Positions 22,554 to 28,740 of a DNA stretch of 28,740 nucleotides are shown in pieces. This DNA comes from Anaerolineaceae bacterium (GTDB lineage: Bacteria > Chloroflexota > Anaerolineae > JAAYZQ01). Every line of letters starts with the position of its first letter. Position 1 is the stretch's first letter. Made by a program: the position numbers and the translations under genes. A model generated the notes under the pieces. The model worked only from the letters and a program-made list of their open reading frames with translations, was not told the DNA's origin and searched no databases. Location: assembly GCA_012514775.1 (NCBI GenBank), contig JAAYZQ010000250.1, positions 1 to 28,740 of the forward strand, read 5' to 3'.

Positions 22554-23509
22554 CGACAACAGAAGCCACGTCGCAGCCCGCTCCAAAGCAACGTCTCGAT
22601 CCCGCGGGGGTGGTCGCCGTGCTGGCCGCTTCCGCCGCCTGGGGAACGTCGGGCATTTTCCTGAAGTTCGTGACCCTCGAGGGCGACGTCTCGGCCCTGG
22701 CCCTGGCCTTCTGGCGGGACCTGACGTCGTTTGCGGTCCTGGTCATTGCCCTGGGCATCCTGCGCCCGGCCTGGCTCCGGGTGCCGCGCACCAAGCTGCG
22801 CTGGCTGATCGCCATGGGCGTCAGCCTGGGGATCTTTCACGTCTTCTGGAACGTGGCGGTGATGCTGAACGGCGCGGCCGTGGCCACCGTCCAGCAGGCG
22901 GGCATGCCGGCCATCGTGGCGCTGGTGGCGTGGCTGTTGTGGGGCGAGGCGCTCACCTGGCAAAAGATCGTGGCCATCCTGTTGACGTTCGCCGGAACGG
23001 TCCTGGTGTCGGGGCTGGACGCCCTGGGCCAGGCGGAGCTGTCGCTGCAGGGGCTGTTCATCGGGCTGGCGGTGCCGGCCATGTACGCGGCCTGGACGCT
23101 CTTTGGCAAGAAGGCGAGGGGCGATCACAACCCGATGACGACGATGACCTATGCCTTTGGCATCGCGGCGCTGGTGTTGCTGCCGCTGCAGTTCTTTACG
23201 GAACAGCCGTTTCCCGTGTCGGGCAAGACGCTGTTGTGGTTCGCGGCGTTCGTCGGCATCGCGACGGTGCCGGCCTTCCCGACCTACACCTGGGGGCTGG
23301 GCAAGCTGCCGGCGAGCGTGGCGAGCATCCTGGCGATGAGCGAGATCGCCTTCGTGGCGCTGTACGCCACGGTGCTGCTAGGAGAGCGGCTGACGGCCCT
23401 GCAGATGGTGGGGGCCGGGCTGGTCATCGTCGGCGTGTTGATCCTGTCGTTGCCGGGCAGCGGCGGGCGCAGGGAGACCAGGCCGCCGGCCGCCGCGCCG
23501 AGCGCGTGA
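22550..23509 (+). CDS. EamA/DMT-family transporter
   Basis: 319 aa inner-membrane protein with about ten hydrophobic segments in two EamA repeats (around residues 20-150 and 165-305). Landmarks: AASAAWGTSGIFLKF near the start, WNVAVMLNGAAVATVQQAGM, and in the second half PTYTWGLGKLPASVASILAM and GERLTALQMVGAGLVIVGV. Members export or import amino acids, amines or other metabolites. Its ATG overlaps the RACE-like stop codon (ATGA), so translation is coupled. It may move a substrate or product of the methyltransferases, but the sequence gives no substrate. Confidence 0.9.
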   Translation: MTTTEATSQPAPKQRLDPAGVVAVLAASAAWGTSGIFLKFVTLEGDVSALALAFWRDLTSFAVLVIALGILRPAWLRVPRTKLRWLIAMGVSLGIFHVFWNVAVMLNGAAVATVQQAGMPAIVALVAWLLWGEALTWQKIVAILLTFAGTVLVSGLDALGQAELSLQGLFIGLAVPAMYAAWTLFGKKARGDHNPMTTMTYAFGIAALVLLPLQFFTEQPFPVSGKTLLWFAAFVGIATVPAFPTYTWGLGKLPASVASILAMSEIAFVALYATVLLGERLTALQMVGAGLVIVGVLILSLPGSGGRRETRPPAAAPSA

Positions 23510-23536
23510 CGGCGTCGGGCGGTCAAGGGGGAAACC

Positions 23537-24025
23537 ATGGCCAAAAAGGAAAAAGGCGCGGCCAGGACGATGCCCATGCGCGTCCTGGACGAAAAAGGCA
23601 TCGCCTACACGCCGCGGCAGCAAGCGCGCAAGCAGTTCACCGCCCAGGGCGTGGCCGACGACCTGGGCGTTCCCGTCGCCTGGGTGGTAAAAGCGATGAT
23701 CGTCCAGCGGTCCAACGGAGCTTTTGCCCTATTCGTCATCCCCGGCGACGCCCACCTGAGCCTGAAGAAGGTGGCCGCCGTCCTGGGCGACAAAGGGGCC
23801 GCCCTGGCCCAGCAGCGGGACGTGGAGCGGGTCACGGGCTTCCAGGTGGGCGCCGTCTCGGTCCTGGGCTTTCGCCGCAGCGAGATCCCTGCCTATCTCG
23901 ACGACGGCGTACTGGCCCTGGAGCGGGCCGTCATCAGCTCCGGCAGGCCCGACCTGGGGCTGGAGCTGGACCCGCAGGACCTGCTGCGCGCCCTGGGCGG
24001 GCAGGCCGGGGATTTCACGTCGTAA
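23537..24025 (+). CDS. ybaK: YbaK/EbsC-type aminoacyl-tRNA deacylase
   Basis: 162 aa, the normal length. Family features: MRVLDEKGIAYTPRQQ at the N-terminus, GVADDLGVPVAWVVKAMIV with the catalytic-region Lys in VVKAM, and VERVTGFQVGAVSVLGF near residues 95-112. YbaK removes cysteine wrongly attached to tRNA-Pro; relatives edit other mischarged tRNAs. It has no obvious link to methyl transfer and is probably a housekeeping neighbour. Start ATG 23537 follows an AAGGGGGAAA site; the promoter of the next transcription unit lies just after its end. Confidence 0.88.
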   Translation: MAKKEKGAARTMPMRVLDEKGIAYTPRQQARKQFTAQGVADDLGVPVAWVVKAMIVQRSNGAFALFVIPGDAHLSLKKVAAVLGDKGAALAQQRDVERVTGFQVGAVSVLGFRRSEIPAYLDDGVLALERAVISSGRPDLGLELDPQDLLRALGGQAGDFTS

Positions 24026-24056
24026 GGGGGGCAGTTACAACCTGGCACTGGCGGGT

Positions 24057-24085
24057 TTGGCAAATCGCTCGAGTGCGGGTATAAT
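24057..24085 (+). promoter_or_regulatory. Sigma-70-type promoter of the corrinoid 3 operon
   Basis: TTGGCA (24057-24062) and TATAAT (24080-24085) with a 17-base spacer: one mismatch to the -35 consensus and a perfect -10. Transcription would begin near 24092, giving a leader of about 92 bases before the ATG at 24184. Confidence 0.75.
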
Positions 24086-24091
24086 ACCTGC

Positions 24092-24155
24092 GCGCCGCAC
24101 CTGTCCTGGTACTGACCCTACAGCCAGCACGGGCGTCCGGTATCAGGGGCGGCGC
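24092..24155 (+). promoter_or_regulatory. Structured 5' leader ahead of corrinoid gene 3
   Basis: Starting at the predicted transcript start, GCGCCGC (24092-24098) pairs exactly with GCGGCGC (24149-24155). Inside, CCTGGTAC (24105-24112) pairs with GTATCAGG (24140-24147) with one G-U pair, and GACCC can pair with GGGCGTC with one bulge. The remaining 28 bases hold GAGGAGG and the start codon. It matches no riboswitch consensus that I know (cobalamin, SAM and SAH considered). Confidence 0.45.
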
Positions 24156-24183
24156 AGGCCACAAGGGGCGAGGAGGATCCGCA

Positions 24184-24837
24184 ATGCCAGACGATAGACT
24201 ATACGAGCAGATGGCCCAGGCCGTGATCGACGGGCTGCCCGATAAGGCCAGGCAACTGGCCGAGCAGGCCCTCAGCCAGGGGATCGACCCCCTGGAGGCC
24301 ATCAACCGCGGCTACAAGCCCGGCATGGACGTCGTTGGCGAAGGTTTCGCCAACGGCGATTTGTTTATCCCCGATCTGATGATGAGCGGCGAGGCCATGA
24401 AAGCGGCCATCGCCGCCCTTGAGGGCGAGCTCTCCCGGCGCAAGCAGCAGCGCGACGTCCTGGGCAAGGTCGTCATCGGCACCGTCGAGGGCGATATCCA
24501 CGAGATCGGCAAGACCTTGGTGGCGACCATGCTGGCCGCCAACGGCTTCGAGGTTTATGACCTCGGCGTCGACGTCTCGGCACGGGCGTTCGTCGATAAG
24601 GTGCGCGAGGTGGATGCCGACGTCCTGGGTCTCTCGGCCCTGCTGACCACCACCATCCTCAATCAGGAAACGGTCATCCTCACCCTGAAGGAAGCCGGGC
24701 TGCGCGACCGGGTCAAGGTCATCATTGGCGGCGTGCCGGCCAGCGAGGAGTGGGCCCAGGAGATCGGCGCCGATGGCTATGCCGAGAACGCCACCGAGGC
24801 CGTCGCCACCGTCAAGCAGCTTGTCGGGCGGGGTTAG
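24184..24837 (+). CDS. Corrinoid-binding methyl carrier protein, paralog 3
   Basis: 217 aa. The helical cap LYEQMAQAVIDGLPDKARQL and the cobalamin domain with D104-I-H106-E-I-G109 (GDIHEIGKTLV) are clear; His106 would bind cobalt. SALLTTTI and GGVPAS are the later cobalamin loops. It is more divergent from paralogs 1 and 2 than they are from each other and carries a short basic insertion (SRRKQQRD) between the domains. It is the first gene of its own promoter-driven unit and lies four bases before a homocysteine S-methyltransferase gene, so its methyl group probably goes to homocysteine (inference). Confidence 0.95.
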   Translation: MPDDRLYEQMAQAVIDGLPDKARQLAEQALSQGIDPLEAINRGYKPGMDVVGEGFANGDLFIPDLMMSGEAMKAAIAALEGELSRRKQQRDVLGKVVIGTVEGDIHEIGKTLVATMLAANGFEVYDLGVDVSARAFVDKVREVDADVLGLSALLTTTILNQETVILTLKEAGLRDRVKVIIGGVPASEEWAQEIGADGYAENATEAVATVKQLVGRG

Positions 24838-24841
24838 GGCC

Positions 24842-25720
24842 ATGCGCACACCCATCCTGGAAAAGCTGGCCTCTGGTGCGGTGCTCATCGCCGACGGCGC
24901 CACGGGCACCATGCTCCAAATGGCGGGCCTGCCCACGGGCCGGCCGGGCGAGGCCTGGGTCCTGGAACGACCGGAAGAGATCCTGGCGCTGCACCAGGCC
25001 TACCTGGACGCAGGCTCGCAGCTCATTTTGACCGCGACCTTTGGCGGCACGCGCGTGCGCCTGCAGCGGGCCGGGCTGGAGGGCAGCGTCGCTGAGGTCA
25101 ACCGCCGGGCGGCCGAGCTGGCCCGCCAGGCGGCAGGCGACGACGTCTACGTGGGCGGCGACATCGGCCCCACGGGCGAGATGATGGCGCCCCTGGGAAG
25201 CCTGTCCTACGAGCAGGCCGTCGAGGCCTTTGCCGAGCAGGCGGAAGCGCTGGCGGCCGGCGGCGTGGACTGCATCTACGTGGAGACGATGAGCGCCCTG
25301 GACGAGGGCCGCGCCGCGGTAGAGGGCGCCCGCCAGGCCACCGACCTGCCCATCTTTTGCACGTTTAGCTTTGACACGCGCGGCCGCACCAGCATGGGCG
25401 TTACGCCTGCCCGGGCGGCCGAGGCCGTGGCGGGCCTGGGGGCGGCCGCCGTGGGCGCCAACTGCGGCCACGCGCCCGAAGACGTCCTCGAGATCCTGCC
25501 CCAGATACGCCAGGCGGCGCCCGGCGTGTTTCTCATCGCCAAGCCCAACGCCGGCATCCCGCGCCTGGTCAAGCGCCAGGTTGTCTATGACGCCGGCCCC
25601 GACCGCATGGCCGAGCTGGCGCGGCAGTACGTCGCCCTGGGCGCCTCGGTGGTCGGTGCCTGCTGTGGCTCCTCTCCGGAGCACATCGCGGCCATGCGCC
25701 AGGCCCTCGCCGCGGGCTGA
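24842..25720 (+). CDS. Homocysteine S-methyltransferase-family protein (BHMT / MetH N-terminal domain type)
   Basis: 292 aa single-domain TIM barrel. N-terminal IADGATGTMLQMAGLP and the zinc ligands Cys208 (GANCG) and Cys274-Cys275 (GACCGS) are all present, as needed to bind homocysteine thiolate. Its size is that of one homocysteine module, as in BHMT or the first domain of cobalamin-dependent methionine synthase; no folate-binding or cobalamin domain is fused. The gene starts four bases after corrinoid gene 3 and is followed by MttB 5. It probably takes a methyl group from methyl-corrinoid protein 3 to make methionine. Alternatives are direct use of a betaine or S-methylmethionine. Start ATG 24842; the stop is TGA 25718-25720. 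Confidence 0.93.
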   Translation: MRTPILEKLASGAVLIADGATGTMLQMAGLPTGRPGEAWVLERPEEILALHQAYLDAGSQLILTATFGGTRVRLQRAGLEGSVAEVNRRAAELARQAAGDDVYVGGDIGPTGEMMAPLGSLSYEQAVEAFAEQAEALAAGGVDCIYVETMSALDEGRAAVEGARQATDLPIFCTFSFDTRGRTSMGVTPARAAEAVAGLGAAAVGANCGHAPEDVLEILPQIRQAAPGVFLIAKPNAGIPRLVKRQVVYDAGPDRMAELARQYVALGASVVGACCGSSPEHIAAMRQALAAG

Positions 25721-25788
25721 CGGCCGGCGCGGCGTGGCCGCTCGAAAAACCAAGCTGTCCACCTGGACCCGGGCAAGAGGAGGTCCCT

Positions 25789-27264
25789 ATGAAGGCGAAC
25801 TACCAGGCAAACGTCACCCCCCAGTTTCGCGTGCTGTCGGACGAGCAGATCGAAGAGATCGTCTCCGCCGCCATGGACGTGCTGGAGCGAGTTGGCACCC
25901 GGGCCTACGGCGATGAGACGCTGGAGCGGCTGCGCGGCGCGGGCTGTCTCCTCGGTGAGGAGCGCCCGGGCGAGGCGCAGGTGCGCATCCCGGCGTGGGT
26001 GGTGGAGAACGCCCTGCGCACCGCGGCGAGCCGCATCGTCGTCGCCGGCCGCGACCGGAGCCGGCGCATTGTCCTGGAAAAGAACCGCTTCTATTTCGGC
26101 ACCGGCTCCGACTGCCCGTCCCTGGTCGACCCCCACAGCGGCGAGGTGCGCAAATACACCTTTGACGACGTGTACGACGCGGCGCGCATCGCCGATGCGC
26201 TGCCCAACATCGATTTTCACATGTCCCTGGGCCTGACCTCGGGCGTGCTGGCCCGGACCTACGACCGGCCCCAGTTCCTGGCCATGGTCAAGGGCACGGC
26301 CAAGCCCCTGGTGGTGACCGCCGTGGACCGGGAGGGCCTGGCCGACCAGTACCGCATGGCCTGCGAGGTGCTGGGCGGCGCGGACGAGTTTGCCCGGGCC
26401 CCCCTGTTCGTGGTCTATATCGAGCCCAGCTCGCCCCTCAGCCACTCGGTGGAGGCAACGTCCAAGGTCCTGTACGCCGCGGCCAATGGCATCCCGGCGA
26501 TCTATACCCCGTGCATCATGGCCGGCGGCACGGGTCCCGCGACCCTGGCCGGGACGATGGTCCAGGCCCTGGCCGAATACCTGGTGGGCCTGGTGCTGGC
26601 GCAGTGCACGCGGCCCGGGGCCGGTGTGATCATGGGCGGTGTGAACTCGATCATGGACATGGCGACCTCCATCCTGTCCTACGGCGCCCCCGAGCTGTCC
26701 CTCATCAGCGCCGCCATGACCGACGTGGCCAAGTGGCTGGGCGTGCCCATGTTCTCCACCGCCGGCTGTTCCGACGCCAAGGTGCTGGATCAGCAGGCGG
26801 CCATCGAGGCGACCATGTCCGTCGTCATCGCCGCTCTGTCGGGAGCCAACCTCATCCACGACGTGGGCTACCTCGAGTCGGGGCTCCTGGGCTCCTTTGA
26901 CATGCTGGTCATGAGCGACGAGGTCATTGGCATGGCCAGGCGAATCCTGTCGGGCGTGAGTGTTACGCCCGAGACGCTGGCGGTGGAGGTCGTCGAGCGG
27001 GTGGGCCCCGGCGGGCACTATATGGCCCAGCCCCACACGCGCCAGCACTTTCGGGCCGAGACCTGGTTTCCGAAGCTGGTCGACCGCCAGATGCGAGGCG
27101 CGTGGCAGGCGGCCGGCAGCCACACCCTGGGCGACCGGGTGCGGGCCCGGGTCCTCGACATCCTGGAGCACCACCAGCCGCCGCCCCTGCCCGGGGGCGT
27201 CGAGGAAAGCCTGCGGGCCATCGTCGCCGGGGCCGAGGCGCGCCACGCCGAGGCCGGGCGATGA
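25789..27264 (+). CDS. MttB-superfamily corrinoid methyltransferase, paralog 5
   Basis: 491 aa from ATG 25789 behind GAGGAGG. Motifs: NYQANVTPQFRVLSDEQIEE, YFGTGSDCPSLVDPHSGE, ALPNIDFHMSLGL, CIMAGGTGPATLAGTM, TAGCSDAKVLDQQAAIEA, and C-terminal VGPGGHYMAQPHT then WFPKLVDR. It is closest to paralog 3 in these motifs. The frame is free of internal TAG. In this unit it would supply methyl groups from a quaternary amine to corrinoid protein 3, whose gene is two genes upstream, for transfer to homocysteine. The MazG-like gene overlaps its stop by four bases. Confidence 0.93.
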   Translation: MKANYQANVTPQFRVLSDEQIEEIVSAAMDVLERVGTRAYGDETLERLRGAGCLLGEERPGEAQVRIPAWVVENALRTAASRIVVAGRDRSRRIVLEKNRFYFGTGSDCPSLVDPHSGEVRKYTFDDVYDAARIADALPNIDFHMSLGLTSGVLARTYDRPQFLAMVKGTAKPLVVTAVDREGLADQYRMACEVLGGADEFARAPLFVVYIEPSSPLSHSVEATSKVLYAAANGIPAIYTPCIMAGGTGPATLAGTMVQALAEYLVGLVLAQCTRPGAGVIMGGVNSIMDMATSILSYGAPELSLISAAMTDVAKWLGVPMFSTAGCSDAKVLDQQAAIEATMSVVIAALSGANLIHDVGYLESGLLGSFDMLVMSDEVIGMARRILSGVSVTPETLAVEVVERVGPGGHYMAQPHTRQHFRAETWFPKLVDRQMRGAWQAAGSHTLGDRVRARVLDILEHHQPPPLPGGVEESLRAIVAGAEARHAEAGR

Positions 27265-27575
27265 GCATCCAGGAGCTTGTTCGCCTGCACCGCAGGAAAT
27301 GGACGGAGGCCGGGCAGTGGCAGGACCCCAACCTGACCGACTGCCTGGACTTTATGGCCACGGAGGTGGCCGAGGCCATCGACAAGCGGCTGCGCCGGTC
27401 GCCGGCCTACGTGCGCAACAACGCCGAGCCGGAGCCCGGCGACCTCGAGATGGGTGTCGAGATCTTTGACGCCATCATGATGGGCTGCATCGCCCTCGAC
27501 CTGCTGGACCTCGACCTGGAGGAGGTGGCGGCCCACAAGCTGCACGAGATGGACGTGAAAAAGGGCGTCGCCTGA
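27261..27575 (+). CDS. MazG-like nucleotide pyrophosphohydrolase-type protein
   Basis: 104 aa, all-alpha, with the metal-binding pattern E35-V-A-E38 ... E67-I-F-D70 (ExxE...ExxD) of the MazG/all-alpha NTP pyrophosphatase superfamily, which hydrolyse non-canonical or deoxy nucleoside triphosphates. The single-domain length matches MazG-like/RS21-C6-type proteins. The start overlaps the MttB 5 stop (ATGA), so it is translated with the methyltransferase, although no metabolic link is obvious. Family assignment is by motif only; the substrate is unknown. Confidence 0.75.
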   Translation: MSIQELVRLHRRKWTEAGQWQDPNLTDCLDFMATEVAEAIDKRLRRSPAYVRNNAEPEPGDLEMGVEIFDAIMMGCIALDLLDLDLEEVAAHKLHEMDVKKGVA

Positions 27576-27608
27576 CGCCCCCGGCAGCGGCGCAGGCGGC
27601 GCGCTTCG

Positions 27609-27637
27609 TTGACACCGCCGCCCGCCCGTGCTATAAT
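27609..27637 (+). promoter_or_regulatory. Perfect-consensus sigma-70 promoter
   Basis: TTGACA (27609-27614), 17-base spacer, TATAAT (27632-27637): exact match to consensus. It would start transcription near 27644 and give a leader of about 145 bases before the ATG at 27789. A six-bp hairpin GAACCC/GGGTTC (27719-27734) lies in the leader. Confidence 0.8.
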
Positions 27638-27788
27638 TCCCTGGCCCGAAGCCCGCATCATCGCCGGCCAGAAAGCCAGATCGTGGCCTGCAGCGGCCGC
27701 GCCCGGCAGCGTTGCCCCGAACCCACCCGGGTTCTGACCCGCTTCCAGAGATAACCTGTTCCAGATCCTCAAGAAGGGAGACGCGACC

Positions 27789-28667
27789 ATGGCTACCGAA
27801 GGACTGACCGACGTCATCGCGCGCCAGACGTGGCTCGACGCACCCGGCAAGGCACTCCAAGACGCCGCGAAAAAGTTCTATGACTCCACGGGCCAGGTGG
27901 GGCTCAAGCTCATGAACTTCTTGCACGGCACCTGGCTCGGCCACCCCCTCCATCCGACCCTCACCGACGTTCCCGTGGGCGCCTGGACGGCGGCCCTGCT
28001 CATCGACACGATAGACGTGGCGGGCAGGAGCCGGAAGGGGCTCGAAACGGCGGCCGACGCGGCCATTGCCCTGGGCGTGGTGGGGGCGGCGGGCGCCGCA
28101 GCGGCCGGCCTCACCGACTGGCACCGGCTGCGGGGCGAGCGCACGCGGCGCCTGGGCACCATGCACCTCCTGTTCAACACCAGCGCCCTCGTGCTGCACG
28201 GCGCTTCGCTGGCCCTGCGCGGAAGTGGACAGCGGGGCGCGGGCAGGGCGGCCAGCTTGTTGGGCTACGCCGCGATGGGCGCTGGCGCCTTCCTGGGCGG
28301 CCACCTGGCCTACAGCGAGCAGGTGGGGCCCGACCACAACGCCCGCCTGGAGCCGCCCGAGGATTGGGTGCGCCTGCTGCCCGAGGCCCAGTTGCCCGTG
28401 GGCGAGCTGCGCCGTGCCGAGGCCAACGGCGTGCCCGTTTTGCTCTATCGCCACGGGAACGAGATCCACGCCATGGTCGAGACCTGCGGCCACATGGGCG
28501 GCCCCCTGTCCGAGGGGCACGTCGAGGACGGCACGGTGGCCTGCCCGTGGCACGGCTCGCGCTATGCCCTGGACAGCGGCGCGGTGCGCGAAGGCCCGTC
28601 CACCTACGCCCAGCCTGTCTTTGAGGTGCGCGTGCGCGACGGGCAGATCGAGGTCAGGGCCGGCTAG
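27789..28667 (+). CDS. DUF2231-type membrane protein with C-terminal Rieske [2Fe-2S] domain
   Basis: 292 aa. Residues about 45-190 hold several hydrophobic segments with the DUF2231 signature GHPLHPTLTDVPVGAW near residues 51-66. The C-terminal 90 residues are a Rieske ferredoxin: Cys233-x-His235 (CGHMGG) and Cys252-x2-His255 (CPWHGS) bind the cluster. It probably anchors a Rieske electron carrier to the membrane; its redox partner is unknown. It has its own strong promoter and a terminal hairpin, so it is a single-gene unit, independent of the methyltransferase genes. Start ATG 27789 with AAGGGAG upstream. Confidence 0.92.
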   Translation: MATEGLTDVIARQTWLDAPGKALQDAAKKFYDSTGQVGLKLMNFLHGTWLGHPLHPTLTDVPVGAWTAALLIDTIDVAGRSRKGLETAADAAIALGVVGAAGAAAAGLTDWHRLRGERTRRLGTMHLLFNTSALVLHGASLALRGSGQRGAGRAASLLGYAAMGAGAFLGGHLAYSEQVGPDHNARLEPPEDWVRLLPEAQLPVGELRRAEANGVPVLLYRHGNEIHAMVETCGHMGGPLSEGHVEDGTVACPWHGSRYALDSGAVREGPSTYAQPVFEVRVRDGQIEVRAG

Positions 28668-28692
28668 ACTCCCTGGAGTGCGGGCGACTGAA

Positions 28693-28719
28693 ACGCTCCC
28701 GGCCGCCGGCCGGGAGCGT
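28693..28719 (+). terminator. Hairpin after the Rieske gene
   Basis: ACGCTCCCGGCC (28693-28704) pairs exactly with GGCCGGGAGCGT (28708-28719) around a three-base loop, 26 bases after the stop codon. The stem is very stable but only GTGCCCCTCG follows, with no T-run, so termination is likely but not certain. Confidence 0.55.
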
Positions 28720-28740
28720 GCCCCTCGCTATGACTCCTGG

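Noticed and set aside
24092..24183. Cobalamin, SAM or SAH riboswitch
   Set aside because: No B12-box or known conserved core could be found; kept only as a structured leader of unknown type.
6458..27264. Pyrrolysine-containing MttB with in-frame TAG
   Set aside because: All five MttB genes read through at full length with no internal TAG; these are non-pyrrolysine homologs.

Overview
The window is a GC-rich stretch of bacterial chromosome in which every supported gene lies on the + strand. GTG and TTG starts, consensus sigma-70 promoters (two with exact or near-exact -35/-10 boxes 17 bases apart), many small intergenic hairpins and short interspersed repeats fit an uncultured high-GC bacterium. 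Gene content (HAAT-type transporter, arrays of MttB-superfamily methyltransferases, a RACE-type activator, a Rieske/DUF2231 protein) makes a Chloroflexota (Anaerolineae-like) host my best guess, but that is inference and not proved by the sequence.

Layout. 1-5203: a branched-chain-amino-acid-type (HAAT) ABC transporter, with a substrate-binding protein that is tandemly duplicated and cut by the left edge, then two ATPases and two permeases. 5234-7876: a FAD-dependent amine oxidase-like protein and a first MttB-family methyltransferase. 7981-8631: a CBS/ACT-like sensor protein. 8756-13845: corrinoid protein 1, MttB 2, corrinoid protein 2, a DUF1638 protein and MttB 3. 14010-16928: a small cysteine-containing protein, a GNAT acetyltransferase and a hydantoinase/oxoprolinase-like ASKHA ATPase. 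16952-20273: a GntR/FCD regulator, an ornithine-cyclodeaminase-like protein and MttB 4. 20274-20822: a 549-base non-coding interval with hairpins and an 84-base tandem repeat. 20823-24025: a RACE-like corrinoid activator, an EamA transporter and a YbaK-type tRNA deacylase. 24057-27575: a promoter and structured leader, then corrinoid protein 3, a homocysteine S-methyltransferase, MttB 5 and a MazG-like protein. 27609-28740: a second strong promoter, a Rieske/DUF2231 protein and a hairpin.

How it works together (inference from known families). MttB-superfamily proteins without pyrrolysine are known to demethylate quaternary amines such as glycine betaine, proline betaine, carnitine and gamma-butyrobetaine, passing the methyl group to a cognate corrinoid protein; RACE proteins re-reduce inactive cob(II)alamin at the cost of ATP. 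The window holds five MttB proteins, three corrinoid proteins and one RACE, plus an importer and enzymes (FAD oxidase, ornithine-cyclodeaminase-like) that could process demethylated products. I see no methylcorrinoid:tetrahydrofolate methyltransferase. The one visible methyl acceptor enzyme is the homocysteine S-methyltransferase between corrinoid protein 3 and MttB 5. This suggests a three-part 'split methionine synthase' that would make methionine from quaternary-amine methyl groups; it is the most interesting candidate system here.
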